Assembly: GCF_000419765.1 (NCBI RefSeq)
Contig: NZ_ATTQ01000002.1
Location: 248,001 to 312,000, forward strand
Direction: 5' to 3'
DNA from: Rhizobium mongolense USDA 1844
GTDB taxonomy: Bacteria > Pseudomonadota > Alphaproteobacteria > Rhizobiales > Rhizobiaceae
Length of the DNA: 64,000 nucleotides
Shown here: positions 1 through 9,244 of the stretch, piece by piece
Layout: the number at the start of each line of letters is the position of its first letter
How positions within the stretch are numbered: the stretch's first letter is position 1
Program-made: the position numbers and the translations under genes
Notes under the pieces: generated by a model
Seen by the model: only the letters and a program-made list of their open reading frames with translations
Database searches by the model: none
Told to the model about the DNA's origin: nothing

Positions 1-213
1 CGATTGGACGAGGTGTGTGACGCTTTCCATGGCGTCAAGCAAAGCGTCGCTGATTGTCTCGCCATCGAAAATGAAGGCTTCGATACCTTGGCTGCGGAGG
101 AGCTCAGCCTTGTCGGCCGATCTGGTCGTGCCGGAAATGCGGACGCTTGCGGCTGAGAAAGCCTTGGCAATCGCCGTGCCCGAATAACCGCAGCCGAAAA
201 TCATCACATGCAT
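1..213 (-). CDS. NAD(P)-binding epimerase/SDR-like protein, partial
   Basis: Only the first 71 codons lie in the window; the gene continues past the left edge. The ATG at 213 overlaps the queG stop by one base (TGATG), so the two are translationally linked. The product begins [16 protein letters not shown], a beta-strand followed by a GxGxxG-type dinucleotide loop (GCGYSG), typical of the extended SDR/YeeZ group of NAD-dependent epimerases. The substrate cannot be told from this fragment. Its position behind queG suggests co-transcription, not a role in queuosine synthesis. Confidence 0.8.
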   Translation of the reverse strand, partial: MHVMIFGCGYSGTAIAKAFSAASVRISGTTRSADKAELLRSQGIEAFIFDGETISDALLDAMESVTHLVQS

Positions 214-1370
214 CACACCACTCCCGCCAATTGCCATTCCGCAAGTACGCCGGCATCAGTCTCATCCGGCCTTTGTGCCGCAAAGACGGCAAATTCGCCG
301 GGCTTTACCAATCGCGAAAGCGCCCATATTGCCATGCCGCGAACAACCGGAGAAGCGTCAGTGGCCAGCGATCGGCATTGATCGGCAAGGCTGTGGTCAC
401 CGGAATTGCCGGCGGCGATCAACACATTGCGGATAAAGCGGGCTCTGCCGATGCGCTTGACCGGCGAGCCGCTGAAAAAAGACCGGAAAGCCGCGTCGTC
501 GAGCGTCAGGAGAAAGGCAATCGACGGCTCTTTCAGGTCGCCGCGCGCCTGCAACTTCATTTCGGATGCCGAGACGGCAAACTTGTTCCACGGACAGGCG
601 GCAAGGCAGTCGTCGCAACCATAGATCCGGTTGCCGATCAGCGGCCGGAATTCGAGATCGATCGGACCTTTGTGCTCGATCGTCAGGTACGAGATGCAAC
701 GCCGTGCGTCGATCTGATAGGGCGCCGGGAATGCGTTGGTCGGACAGGCATCGAGGCAAGCGCGGCAGGAGCCGCAGTGATCGATCTCAGCGTCGTCTGT
801 ATTGAGATCGGCTGTCGTGAACATCGAGCCGAGGAAGAGCCAGGAGCCGTGGCTGCGGCTGACCAGATTGGTATGCTTGCCCTGCCAGCCGAGACCTGCT
901 GCCGCGGCGAGCGGCTTTTCCATCACCGGTGCAGTGTCGACAAAGACTTTGACGTCGGCCCCGGCCCGTGCTGCAAAGCGCGTGGCGATCTCCTTGAGCC
1001 GTCCCTTGACGACGTCATGATAGTCGCGATTGCGCGCATAGACGGAGATTGCCGCCTTGTCCGGCTTTTCAAGAATACGGCGTGGGTCTTCTTCGGGGCC
1101 GTAATTGAGGCCGAAGACGACGATGGATTTCACATCGCTCCACAGCGTGCGAGGATCGCCGCGGCGATCGCGCGTTTCAGCCATCCATTCCATCGTGCCG
1201 TGACGTCCGGCATCGATGAACTCGCCAAGCCGTTCCTTCGCTTCGGGTATCGAATCCGGCCGCGTGATGCGACAGAGCTCAAAGCCGAGCGTTGCCGCCT
1301 CGGCGCGAACAAAGGCGGTCAAATTGTCGCGGCGCTTGCGTTCTTTATCGTCTGCTATCCGTTGGGGCAT
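213..1370 (-). CDS. queG: Epoxyqueuosine reductase QueG
   Basis: The 385-residue protein matches QueG, the cobalamin- and iron-sulfur-dependent enzyme that reduces epoxyqueuosine to queuosine in the wobble base of GUN tRNAs. A DUF1730 region precedes two 4Fe-4S motifs, [12 protein letters not shown] (about 199-210) and [10 protein letters not shown] (about 252-261). The VDTAPVMEK stretch (about 145-152) holds the aspartate proposed as catalytic acid. A HEAT-like tail follows. It starts 12 nt after the upstream GST stop and overlaps the epimerase start, so the three genes probably form one leftward unit. Confidence 0.95.
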   Translation of the reverse strand: MPQRIADDKERKRRDNLTAFVRAEAATLGFELCRITRPDSIPEAKERLGEFIDAGRHGTMEWMAETRDRRGDPRTLWSDVKSIVVFGLNYGPEEDPRRILEKPDKAAISVYARNRDYHDVVKGRLKEIATRFAARAGADVKVFVDTAPVMEKPLAAAAGLGWQGKHTNLVSRSHGSWLFLGSMFTTADLNTDDAEIDHCGSCRACLDACPTNAFPAPYQIDARRCISYLTIEHKGPIDLEFRPLIGNRIYGCDDCLAACPWNKFAVSASEMKLQARGDLKEPSIAFLLTLDDAAFRSFFSGSPVKRIGRARFIRNVLIAAGNSGDHSLADQCRSLATDASPVVRGMAIWALSRLVKPGEFAVFAAQRPDETDAGVLAEWQLAGVV

Positions 1371-1382
1371 CGAAAGCCCTCG

Positions 1383-2075
1383 TCAGAAATCCAGGTCTGC
1401 GTAGTGAGAGACCGGTGTCAGTCCACGCACCCGCTCCGTCAGCAGCGGGCGGAAGGACGGCCGTGATTTCATGCGCTGATACCAATCCTTGGCGATCGGC
1501 GATTCCGTCCAGTCGATCTCGCCGAGATAGTCGAGGATCGATAGCGAAGCGGCCGCGGCAAGGTCGGCATAGCTCATGCGATCTCCTGCCAGCCACTGCC
1601 GCGAACCGGCAAGCCAGGTCAGGTATTTCATATGCTGGCGGATGTTGGCGCGTGCCGTGCGCAGGATCTTCGAATCCGGTGCTCCGCCGCCCTGATCTGC
1701 ACTCATCTGCAGCTTATACACGCGCTCGCGTGCCAGGGGCCGAGTTACATCCGTCTCCATCTTCTGCATGAACCACTCACCGAGGCGGCGGATTTCCGCG
1801 CGTTGGAAGGGATCTTCCGCAAGAAGACGCCGGTCACGCTTCAGCACGCCATGCGTTTCATCGAGATATTCCGAAATGACAGTCGCGCCGCAAAGAGCGC
1901 GCATGCTGTCGTCCACATAGACCGGCAAGGTACCGGCAGGGTTGAGCGCCAGAAAGTCGCGCCGCTTTTCCCAGGTCTGCTCTTCAATGAGATCTGCCTG
2001 AAAGCCATACTCGCTCAGAATCAGCCGGACGAAGCGAGAAGCGGATGACATAGGATGATGATAAAGCGTCGGCAT
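1383..2075 (-). CDS. Glutathione S-transferase family protein
   Basis: 230 residues. The N-terminus (MPTLYHHPMSSASRFVRL) is a thioredoxin-fold GST domain and the C-terminal half is the all-helical GST domain (GDRMSYADLAAAASLSILDYLG). This class usually conjugates glutathione to electrophiles or acts as a reductase; no substrate can be inferred. It is the first gene of the leftward run GST-queG-epimerase and is divergent from uppP, sharing the 149-bp intergenic region 2076-2224. Confidence 0.9.
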   Translation of the reverse strand: MPTLYHHPMSSASRFVRLILSEYGFQADLIEEQTWEKRRDFLALNPAGTLPVYVDDSMRALCGATVISEYLDETHGVLKRDRRLLAEDPFQRAEIRRLGEWFMQKMETDVTRPLARERVYKLQMSADQGGGAPDSKILRTARANIRQHMKYLTWLAGSRQWLAGDRMSYADLAAAASLSILDYLGEIDWTESPIAKDWYQRMKSRPSFRPLLTERVRGLTPVSHYADLDF

Positions 2076-2224
2076 CGATACCCGATTTGTTGATTTCTCG
2101 CGGCATGCTCTGGTGCACTCATATTCATAGCGCCCTAGTCATGACTCATTCGTTGCAGCTATAGGAGCTTGGCCCCTTCAATACAAGCAAATCGGGCCTG
2201 GCCCCGCCTCACAAGGGATAAAAC

Positions 2225-3025
2225 ATGGCTGATATCTTTAGTGCACTCGTTCTAGGCCTTATTGAAGGCCTTACTGAATTCATACCGGTTTCCTCGACGG
2301 CCCATGTCCTGCTGGCAGGGCATTTCCTGGGCTTTCGGTCGCCGGGCAATACATTTGTCGTTCTCATTCAGCTCGGCGCGATCCTTGCGATTCTTCTCGT
2401 CTATTTCAAGCGGCTGCTAAGCCTGGCGCTTGCGTTGCCGCGCAGCGAGCGGGCGCGGCATTTCGTCCTTGCCGTACTCTTTGGCTTTCTGCCTGCAGCC
2501 GTTATCGGCGCGATTGCGCACGACTTCATCAAGAACGTGCTCTTCGAAACGCCGATGCTGATCTGCGTCGTCCTCATTCTTGGCGGCCTCGTCCTCCTTG
2601 CCGTCGACAAGATCCAGTTCAAGCCGAAATATCACGATGTGACAGAGTTTTCCCTGCCGATGGCGCTGAAGATAGGCTTCTTCCAGTGCCTTGCCATGAT
2701 CCCGGGAACATCACGCTCGGGCGCCACGATCGTGGGCGCGTTGCTGATGGGTGCCGACAAGCGCTCTGCAGCCGAATTCTCGTTCTTTCTCGCCATGCCG
2801 ACGATGGTCGGCGCCTTTGCCTTGGATTTATACGAGAACCGCAATATGCTGAGCTTCGATGACGGAATGCTCATCGTCATCGGCTTCGTGGCGGCTTTCG
2901 TCTCGGCGCTCTTCGTTGTCCGCGCGCTGCTCGATTTCGTCTCGATCCGGGGCTATGCGCCCTTCGCCTGGTGGCGAATCTTCATTGGCGCGGCAGGCCT
3001 GATCGGCTTGACGCTGTTCGGCTGA
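2225..3025 (+). CDS. uppP: Undecaprenyl-diphosphatase UppP (BacA)
   Basis: 266 residues, a polytopic membrane protein that dephosphorylates undecaprenyl pyrophosphate to recycle the lipid carrier for peptidoglycan and other wall polymers. The diagnostic motifs are [14 protein letters not shown] (about 14-27), with the catalytic glutamates, and [10 protein letters not shown] (about 160-169). The start is supported by AAGGGA eight bases upstream. It is a single gene, divergent from the GST. Overproduction in this family gives bacitracin tolerance. It is unrelated to the peptide transporter BacA of rhizobial symbiosis despite the shared old name. Confidence 0.96.
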   Translation: MADIFSALVLGLIEGLTEFIPVSSTAHVLLAGHFLGFRSPGNTFVVLIQLGAILAILLVYFKRLLSLALALPRSERARHFVLAVLFGFLPAAVIGAIAHDFIKNVLFETPMLICVVLILGGLVLLAVDKIQFKPKYHDVTEFSLPMALKIGFFQCLAMIPGTSRSGATIVGALLMGADKRSAAEFSFFLAMPTMVGAFALDLYENRNMLSFDDGMLIVIGFVAAFVSALFVVRALLDFVSIRGYAPFAWWRIFIGAAGLIGLTLFG

Positions 3026-3075
3026 TTTTCAGATATTTGACATCGGGGCGGCTCCGGAAAGAGCCGGCCTTTGCC

Positions 3076-3228
3076 TTAGTGGTTGAGGGAGGCTGTGGAG
3101 CAGGGATCGATGCCATACGCCGGCGCGCAGCCACCCTTCACCGCTGCGACCGAGCCGGGCGCAATGAAGGAACCTGCGAGGATAACCAGTGCCGCACACG
3201 CAAAAAGAAGCGCGATTGACTTGCCCAT
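3076..3228 (-). CDS. Small predicted exported protein with two cysteines
   Basis: A 50-codon open frame. The product begins MGKSIALLFACAALVILAGS: a positive start, a hydrophobic run and a likely signal peptidase site after about residue 29 (SVAA). The mature part would be only about 21 residues, with two cysteines (C34, C43) and a PAYGIDPCST stretch. An AAAGG sequence sits about 9 nt before the ATG. It is convergent with uppP. Codon use resembles its neighbours. I do not recognise a family; small exported proteins of this shape are common and mostly uncharacterised in rhizobia. Confidence 0.55.
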   Translation of the reverse strand: MGKSIALLFACAALVILAGSFIAPGSVAAVKGGCAPAYGIDPCSTASLNH

Positions 3229-3450
3229 CGAGTAAAGCCTTTCAAGTCGATTTAGCGCGCCGCAAATGGCGCTGAGTCCGTTTCAGGACGCGCGGGGTGT
3301 GTAGTCAGTGGAATGGCAAATAGCAATAAAGGTTGCTGCTAAATGTGGCGTTAATTTCACTAAATTTTTAATGCGTCTTTTATGCAACGCCGTACCGGCT
3401 CGGCACTATAGAAAGCACGCGAAACTTGCACCGGTTGCCTGAAAGCAGCA
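3229..3450. other. Intergenic region, no gene seen
   Basis: Between the start of the small exported protein and the terminator of the NDUFA9-like gene. It contains an AT-rich stretch at about 3310-3375 (runs such as taaatttttaatg) that could hold the leftward promoter of the small gene. No open frame with a ribosome site was found. Confidence 0.4.
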
Positions 3451-3489
3451 AAAGAAAAAACGCCGTCTGTGAGCAAACACAGCGGCGTT
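3451..3489 (-). terminator. Intrinsic terminator of the NDUFA9-like gene
   Basis: On the minus strand a long stem (AACGCCGCTGTG pairing with CACAGACGGCGTT, one bulged base, 6-nt loop) is followed at once by TTTTCTTTT. It lies 20 nt past the stop of the gene at 3509-4489. Confidence 0.85.
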
Positions 3490-3508
3490 CAACTGATGCG
3501 ATAATTTC

Positions 3509-4489
3509 TCAGGCTGCTTTTCCCGAACCCGTGTACTGACCATGCGGGCGGTAATGCACCAGATACGACGGCAGTACGGAGGTTAGCATTGTCGGCGTGA
3601 CGCCGAGGGCCTTCAACGTGAGACCATCCGTTTCGGCCTTCGTTGAAACGACATTGTCGCGTTTCAGCAGGCGAACCTGGTCGGCCGTGATCGGGGGCTT
3701 AACGAAGGGAATGAGCGAAGCGACGCTGCCGATCAGCGAAGCGATGGTGAAGGGAATGGAAACCAGCCGGTTCTTGCGGGCGGTGATCTTCAACATGACC
3801 TGAAGACATTCGCGGAAGGTGAGCACTTCCGGACCGCCGAGTTCATAGATCGTCCCGCTCGCAGCCTTGCCCTCGACGGCGCGGGCCACGGCTTCTGCCA
3901 CGTCCTCTACGTAGACCGGCTGCAGCTTCGTCTTGCCGCCACCGATGAGGGGAAGCACTGGCGAGAGGCGAGCCATCTCCGCAAATTTGTTGAAGAAGCC
4001 GTCTTCCGGCCCGAAAACGATCGACGGACGGAAGATTATGGCGTCCTTCTTGGTCGAAAGGATTGCCGCCTCCGCGCGGCCCTTGGTGCGGGCATAGCTG
4101 GAATCCGAATTGGCGTCGGCCCCGATTGCCGAAATATGAATGAGCTTCGCGCCGGATGCCCGGGCGGCTTCCGCCACGGCGCGCGCACCGAATTCCTGCA
4201 CCGCATCAAAGGTGTTGCGGCCGGTTTCAAAGAGCACGCCGACACAGTTGATGACGAAGTCGGCGCCCTCGACGGCGCGATCGACGGAATTGCGGTAGCG
4301 CAGGTTCGCCTGGACAAAGGAAATCTGGCCGACATTGCCGAGCGGCTGCAGAAAACCTGCGAGATCCGGGCGGCGCACCGCGACGCGGATGCGATAGCCG
4401 CGCTTTGCGAGGGCGCGCACGATATGCCTGCCGAGAAAGCCAGAACCCCCAAACACGGTCACGAGCGGCGGCAGGTTGGCAAGGGTCAT
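3509..4489 (-). CDS. Complex I NDUFA9-subunit family NAD(P)-binding protein
   Basis: 326 residues of the atypical SDR group related to the mitochondrial NDUFA9 accessory subunit of NADH dehydrogenase, widespread in alphaproteobacteria. The N-terminal VTVFGGSGFLGRHIVRAL (about 9-26) is the dinucleotide loop. VINCVGVLFE and YARTKGRAEA supply the later SDR elements, with YxxxK present. The role in bacteria is not firmly known: it may be a complex I assembly factor or a free epimerase-like enzyme. It is a single gene with a strong terminator. The region upstream (4490-4597) is short and shared with the DUF1330 gene transcribed in the same direction. Confidence 0.88.
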   Translation of the reverse strand: MTLANLPPLVTVFGGSGFLGRHIVRALAKRGYRIRVAVRRPDLAGFLQPLGNVGQISFVQANLRYRNSVDRAVEGADFVINCVGVLFETGRNTFDAVQEFGARAVAEAARASGAKLIHISAIGADANSDSSYARTKGRAEAAILSTKKDAIIFRPSIVFGPEDGFFNKFAEMARLSPVLPLIGGGKTKLQPVYVEDVAEAVARAVEGKAASGTIYELGGPEVLTFRECLQVMLKITARKNRLVSIPFTIASLIGSVASLIPFVKPPITADQVRLLKRDNVVSTKAETDGLTLKALGVTPTMLTSVLPSYLVHYRPHGQYTGSGKAA

Positions 4490-4597
4490 GGCAGGCTCCT
4501 CGAAAGGCTTGGATGGACGCGATCGGCATCGTATTAGCCGAAACCCGGCGCGACGGAAAGGTCCATCTTGCCTCAGCTTCGCAGATGCAAAGAGTGC

Positions 4598-4885
4598 TCA
4601 GATGCCTTCTACAACCACCATTTCCGCGTCGGCGACTTCCTGGCGGATCTTGGCGGCAATTTGGTATTCCGGGGAGTTGTAGCAATCGACCGCGGCCTGC
4701 ATGGACGGGAACTCGATGACGACGTTTCGGGCTCGCGATTTACCTTCAAGTTCGGTGTTTGCACCGCCGCGGGCGAGGAAGTTTGCACCGTATTTTTCAA
4801 AGGCCGGCTTAGCTGCCGCGACGTAGTCCTTGTAGCGCTCGGGATCGCGAACATCGACGCGTGCAATCCAGTATCCTTTTGCCAT
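4598..4885 (-). CDS. DUF1330 domain protein
   Basis: 95 residues from the ATG at 4885, chosen because AGGAGG lies just upstream (AGGAGGAAAAAACC-ATG); a longer frame reaching 4963 has no such site. The sequence (AKGYWIARVDVRDPERYKDY) is a full-length DUF1330 protein, a small dimeric ferredoxin-like alpha/beta fold whose function is unknown. It is followed by the NDUFA9-like gene and preceded by pyrF, all leftward. No catalytic residue can be assigned. Confidence 0.9.
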   Translation of the reverse strand: MAKGYWIARVDVRDPERYKDYVAAAKPAFEKYGANFLARGGANTELEGKSRARNVVIEFPSMQAAVDCYNSPEYQIAAKIRQEVADAEMVVVEGI

Positions 4886-4966
4886 GGTTTTTTCCTCCTG
4901 TTGACGGTTGCCCACGTCATCCAAATCGCTGATATGGTTAGTATCAGCCGCGTCCTTCGCCAAGCG

Positions 4967-5659
4967 TCAGAGCGCGGCTTCCATCTCGGCAAGAATGGCG
5001 CGTGCCGCTTCCTTCGGATCGGGCGCCTTGACGATCGGGCGGGCGACGACGAGGTGGCTCGAGCCGGCCTTTAGCGCATCGGCGGGCGTCATGACACGCT
5101 TCTGATCACCTTTTTCGCTACCTGCCGGGCGGATGCCCGGGGTGACGATCGCCATTCCAGGTCCGACGATTTTCCGAACGGCCGCGGATTCTTCCGCGGA
5201 GCAGACGACGCCGCCCATCCCGGCGAGCAGCGCCTGTTCGGCGCGGCGCAGCACCAGTGTATGCGGGTCGTATTCGTAACCGGCGGCGATCAGATCCTGT
5301 TCGTCCATCGAGGTAAGGACAGTCACGCCGAGCAGGCAGAGATCGGAACCCTTCGCCGCGTCGACGGCAGCCTTCATCGCCTTGGGATAGGCATGCAGCG
5401 TCAGCATGGACATACCCATCTTCACGATATTCTCGACGCCGGAAGCGACCGTGTTGTCGATATCGAGCAGCTTCATGTCGAGGAAGATCTTCTTGCCGCT
5501 CTGTGCGAGATCGCGTGCGAATTCCAGACCGCCGGCGAAGACGAGCTGATAGCCGATCTTGAAGAAGAGAATGTCGTCGCCGAGCGTCGAGACGATCTGT
5601 TCCGCCTCGCCTAGTGTCGGAACATCCAGCCCGACGATCAGCCGCTCGCGTGCGTTCAT
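4967..5659 (-). CDS. pyrF: Orotidine 5'-phosphate decarboxylase
   Basis: 230 residues starting at the ATG at 5659 ([12 protein letters not shown]). It catalyses the last step of UMP synthesis, OMP to UMP plus CO2. The signature [13 protein letters not shown] contains the catalytic Asp-Lys-Asp set, and TPGIRP near the C-terminus is the phosphate loop. The length is normal for the short bacterial class. The start lies one base after the stop of the phosphatase-like gene, so pmtA, the phosphatase-like gene and pyrF form a compact leftward cluster. An extended frame reaching 5791 is overlap with the neighbour and not the real start. Confidence 0.95.
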   Translation of the reverse strand: MNARERLIVGLDVPTLGEAEQIVSTLGDDILFFKIGYQLVFAGGLEFARDLAQSGKKIFLDMKLLDIDNTVASGVENIVKMGMSMLTLHAYPKAMKAAVDAAKGSDLCLLGVTVLTSMDEQDLIAAGYEYDPHTLVLRRAEQALLAGMGGVVCSAEESAAVRKIVGPGMAIVTPGIRPAGSEKGDQKRVMTPADALKAGSSHLVVARPIVKAPDPKEAARAILAEMEAAL

Positions 5660-5660
5660 C

Positions 5661-6248
5661 TCACATCCATCCATCCCAGTTTTCCATGGGCGTCCAGTCG
5701 CATGATAAGCGCCGGTCTGCAAGGCTGAAACAATAGAGATTGCCGCCGCCGGGCGGCTGATCGCGGTCGCGCGCGATGGCGCGGCTCTCAAGATTACATT
5801 TCAGCAGGGTGCCGACCCCGCCATGCCCGACAAAGGCGATCGGCTCGTTCGGATCGTGATCGGCGAGAACAGCTTCGAGGGCCGAAACGATGCGTTGCTG
5901 CGCATCGGCGGCACGCTCCCACCCTTTGAAACTATCTTGCGGATGCGCGAAGAACCAGTCGGCAGCTTTCTCGAATTCCGGTGGGGGCAGGAACCCGGTT
6001 GCGGACCGGTCGTTCTCATGCATGCCATGTCGGATTTCGATGGCCACGCCTGCTGTCGCAGCCAGTATTTCCGCGGTCTCGATGGCTTTCGTCTCGTCGC
6101 TGGAAATAATACGGCGCAGTCGCCTCGCCCAGCTGCTTTCAGCCGCCTTGCGCGCGCGAGCCTCGCCGATCTCGGATAAACCCCATTTGGGCACCGCGAC
6201 GTTCGGATCGATTTTCACTTGCGGGTGGGTGATGTACAGCCCGTACAT
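5661..6248 (-). CDS. Histidine-phosphatase superfamily protein with degenerate RHG motif
   Basis: 195 residues from the ATG at 6248, one base after the pmtA stop. Family features present are [15 protein letters not shown] (about 48-62) and the second histidine FVGHGGVG (H142). In place of the usual [LI]xRHGE/A at the N-terminus the protein reads [11 protein letters not shown]: the histidine (H8) is kept, but the arginine and glycine are lost. It could still act as a phosphatase, since H8 would be the phospho-acceptor, but with altered phosphate binding. Substrate unknown. Confidence 0.85.
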   Translation of the reverse strand: MYGLYITHPQVKIDPNVAVPKWGLSEIGEARARKAAESSWARRLRRIISSDETKAIETAEILAATAGVAIEIRHGMHENDRSATGFLPPPEFEKAADWFFAHPQDSFKGWERAADAQQRIVSALEAVLADHDPNEPIAFVGHGGVGTLLKCNLESRAIARDRDQPPGGGNLYCFSLADRRLSCDWTPMENWDGWM

Positions 6249-6249
6249 A

Positions 6250-6843
6250 TCAGGTGCGTCGATAGATCCAGAGCTGGGCCGGCGGGATATTGCGGACGAT
6301 GAAATCGAAATGCTGGATGTGGTAGCGCTCCGGCCGTGCGATGATCGGCGAGACCGGACCATAGGAAATCTGCACGACGGGCCTGCCTGCCGGAATACGG
6401 TCGAGCAGGCTTTCGAGAAGCGCAATTCGCGCCTGCATCGGGAAGTTCAGCAGCGGCACAGCCGAAACGACGGAATCGAACGTCTGATCCTTGAGGTCAC
6501 CGAGCGTCTTGTCGAGGTCGAAGGCGTCGCCATTGATGAAGCGGACACGGGGGTAGAGGCGGACGAGATGCTCGTAGAAATCCGTCGAATATTCGATGGC
6601 GACGAGATTTTCCGGCTTCACGCCGCGTCCGAGGATCGCCTTGGTGATCGCGCCCGTGCCGGGACCGAGTTCAAGAACCGGGAGGCCGGAATTCAGGTTG
6701 ATGACGCTTGCCATCTTGCGGGCGGTAATGGAGGAGGTGGGAACGATGGAGCCGACAGTTTTCGGCCCCTGCATCATGCCCTTGAAGAAACGGATTTCTT
6801 CATCGAACTTCTTGCCGAGCCGTTCTTTCAGCCGCAACGCCAT
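6250..6843 (-). CDS. pmtA: Phosphatidylethanolamine N-methyltransferase, PmtA type
   Basis: 197 residues. The ATG at 6843 is preceded by GGAGG with 5-nt spacing, so it is preferred to the in-frame GTG at 6855. The SAM site is VLELGPGTGAI. The N-terminal MALRLKERLGKKFDEEIRF and FFKGMMQGPKTVGSIVPTS are characteristic of the soluble Sinorhizobium-type PmtA, which methylates phosphatidylethanolamine three times to phosphatidylcholine. Phosphatidylcholine is a major rhizobial membrane lipid needed for symbiosis. The gene heads the cluster with the phosphatase-like gene and pyrF. Confidence 0.93.
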   Translation of the reverse strand: MALRLKERLGKKFDEEIRFFKGMMQGPKTVGSIVPTSSITARKMASVINLNSGLPVLELGPGTGAITKAILGRGVKPENLVAIEYSTDFYEHLVRLYPRVRFINGDAFDLDKTLGDLKDQTFDSVVSAVPLLNFPMQARIALLESLLDRIPAGRPVVQISYGPVSPIIARPERYHIQHFDFIVRNIPPAQLWIYRRT

Positions 6844-6961
6844 GCCGTCCTCCACGAATAATGTACCAAAACCGCTAGGTATCTATTTGCCATCCTCTGG
6901 CGCAAAAACAAGACCAAACGTCGCAATCGGCAAACTTTACCGCGGCAAATGCGACGTGCGT

Positions 6962-8080
6962 TTACACGCGCATCGGCATCAGAACGTAAAGCGCATCATC
7001 GCCGGCGGTATCGCGAATGAGCGTCGGCGAGCCTGCATCGGCAAGCAGAAAAATCGCCTGATCGCCGGAAAGCTGCGCCGTGATGTCGAGCAGATATTTG
7101 GCATTGAAACCGATTTCCATGGAATCCGTGTCGTAACCGACGGCGACTTCTTCCGTCGCGCTGCCGGAATCCGGATTGTTGACGGTGAGCAGAAGCTGGC
7201 CATCTGAAAGTGCGAGCTTCACGGCGCGACCGCGCTCGGAAGAAATCGTCGAAACGCGGTCGACAGCCTGGGCGAATGTCGTGCAATCGACGCGCATTTC
7301 CTTGTCGTTGCCGGTGGGGATGACACGCTGGTAATCCGGAAAGGTGCCATCGATGAGCTTGGAGGTCATGACGATCGAGTCGATGGCGAGGCGGATTTTG
7401 GCATCTGAGACTTCGACGGTGACCACCGCATCGGGATTGTCGACGAGCTTCTGCAGTTCACCGACCGTCTTGCGCGGAATGATGATGCCAGGCATGCCTT
7501 CGGAGCCGGAAGGCGCCTTCACGTCGGCACGCGCGAGGCGGTGGCCGTCGGTCGCTACCGCGCGCAGCTTCAAGTCGCCGTCGCTTTCGATCGTGTGGAA
7601 GAATATGCCGTTCAGATAGTAGCGCGTTTCTTCGGTCGAGATCGCAAACTGCGTGCGGTCGATCAGCATCTTGAGATCGGCTGCTTTCAGCTTGAAGGAA
7701 TGCGTGAACGTGCCGGCGGTCAGATCCGGGAAATCGGATTCGGGCAGGCACTGCAGCGAGAATTTCGAGCGGCCGGACTGGACGGCCATCGAGCCGCCAT
7801 CCGTCGACGTTGCCAAAAGAACTTCCGAACCGTCCGGCAGTTTGCGCACAATGTCGTAAAGGAGATGCGCCGGAACCGTTGTGGCGCCGCCCTGCTCGAC
7901 ATTGGCGGGCGTGGCTTCAGTCACTTCGAGATCGAGGTCCGTCGCCTTCATGTCGAGGTTCTGGCCATCGGCGCGCAGCATGATATTGGACAGGATCGGG
8001 ATCGTGTTGCGACGTTCGACCACGCGGTGAACGTGGTTCAGCGACTTCAAAAGGTTTGACCGCTCAATAGTTATACGCAT
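6962..8080 (-). CDS. dnaN: DNA polymerase III beta sliding clamp
   Basis: 372 residues with the three-domain clamp fold, starting MRITIERSNLLKSLNHVHRVVERRN and ending VLMPMRV, the usual clamp C-terminus (M-P-M-R). It tethers the polymerase to DNA. In rhizobia dnaN is separate from dnaA; here they are about 44 kb apart. It is transcribed leftward and divergently from rsmI, with a 243-bp region between the starts. There are 118 bp with no evident gene between its stop and the pmtA start. Confidence 0.97.
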   Translation of the reverse strand: MRITIERSNLLKSLNHVHRVVERRNTIPILSNIMLRADGQNLDMKATDLDLEVTEATPANVEQGGATTVPAHLLYDIVRKLPDGSEVLLATSTDGGSMAVQSGRSKFSLQCLPESDFPDLTAGTFTHSFKLKAADLKMLIDRTQFAISTEETRYYLNGIFFHTIESDGDLKLRAVATDGHRLARADVKAPSGSEGMPGIIIPRKTVGELQKLVDNPDAVVTVEVSDAKIRLAIDSIVMTSKLIDGTFPDYQRVIPTGNDKEMRVDCTTFAQAVDRVSTISSERGRAVKLALSDGQLLLTVNNPDSGSATEEVAVGYDTDSMEIGFNAKYLLDITAQLSGDQAIFLLADAGSPTLIRDTAGDDALYVLMPMRV

Positions 8081-8323
8081 GGGATGCTACCGCTTTCGAC
8101 CGTTACTGCCCCAGCGCGCAAAACGCGCCGGAAGATGCTGTCCGGCTCCGGGCCGGAGGAGTGGACAGGCAAAATGGCAGAACTTTGCTGACGAATGCAA
8201 GGGGTGCGAGACGCAGCAGCGCTGCAATTGCCGTTTTCCGGGACAATGCTCACAGAAATCCGAACACTTGCTGCGCGCCAAACGCCCGCGCATAAAGGCA
8301 GAGAGCCAAAGGAGCCATCGAAA

Positions 8324-9244
8324 TTGAATAATGAGGAAACAGCGGGCGAGGGCGGCAGGCAGCGCGGCTATCGCCTGCACAATGTCGCCATCCCGGCGCG
8401 CCCGCTGGAAGCGGCGCTTTATCTTGTCGCTACGCCGATCGGCAACCTGGGCGATATCACGTTGCGGGCCCTGGAAACGCTGGCGGGTGCCGATGTGCTC
8501 GCCTGCGAGGATACGCGCGTGACCCGCGTTCTGCTCGACCGATACGGCATTCAGAACCGGCCCTTTGCCTATCACGAGCACAATGCCGATGAGGCGGGTC
8601 CGCGATTGCTGCAGGCTCTGGAGGCGGGCAGGTCAGTTGCACTTGTCTCCGATGCCGGGACACCGCTTGTCTCTGACCCCGGTTATCGCCTTGCACAGTC
8701 GGCGATCGAAGCAGGTTACCGTGTCGTTCCAATTCCGGGAGCATCGGCGCCGCTTGCCGCGCTTGTCGGCTCGGGCCTGCCGAACGACGCCTTTTTGTTT
8801 GCGGGGTTCCTCCCGGCGAAGGACAAAGCGCGGCGCGACCGGCTGGCGGAATTTGTCGCCGCTCCAGCGACGCTCCTCTTCTTTGAATCGCCGCACCGGA
8901 TCGGCGCAACTCTGGCTGCTGCTGCCGACGTGCTCGGGCTCACCCGTAGGGCGTCCGTTTGCCGCGAACTGACGAAGACATATGAGGAGTTTCGCCGCGG
9001 CACGCTCGGCGAGCTTGCCGCGCATTATGCTGAAAACCACAATGTGAAGGGTGAGATAGTGCTCGTCGTCGGCCCACCGGAAGAGCGGCCGGCGGATGAA
9101 GCGGATGTGGAAGCCATCCTTGCCGACCTTGCGACTTCCATGCCGACGGCAAAGGCAGCCGCCGAAGCCGCACGCGTCACCGGATTGCCGCGCAAGGAAC
9201 TCTACCAGCGCTTGCTTGATATGAAGGCCAAGGAAGGGCGGTAG
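8324..9244 (+). CDS. rsmI: 16S rRNA (cytidine-1402-2'-O)-methyltransferase RsmI
   Basis: The tetrapyrrole-methylase-fold enzyme that 2'-O-methylates C1402 in the ribosomal decoding centre. Signatures are LYLVATPIGNLGDIT and ACEDTRVTRVLL, with SDAGTPLVSDPG in the middle. The frame is open from an ATG at 8195, but I prefer the TTG at 8324, which is preceded by AAAGGAG at 9-nt spacing and gives a normal 306 residues. In rhizobia rsmI is usually followed by yraN, gshB and comM; here yraN is missing and comM is decayed. Confidence 0.92.
   Translation: MNNEETAGEGGRQRGYRLHNVAIPARPLEAALYLVATPIGNLGDITLRALETLAGADVLACEDTRVTRVLLDRYGIQNRPFAYHEHNADEAGPRLLQALEAGRSVALVSDAGTPLVSDPGYRLAQSAIEAGYRVVPIPGASAPLAALVGSGLPNDAFLFAGFLPAKDKARRDRLAEFVAAPATLLFFESPHRIGATLAAAADVLGLTRRASVCRELTKTYEEFRRGTLGELAAHYAENHNVKGEIVLVVGPPEERPADEADVEAILADLATSMPTAKAAAEAARVTGLPRKELYQRLLDMKAKEGR

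Noticed and set aside
147..1466. Long open frame (439 codons) on the plus strand opposite queG
   Set aside because: It is the antisense of queG, has no ribosome site and no recognisable domain; queG has full motif support.
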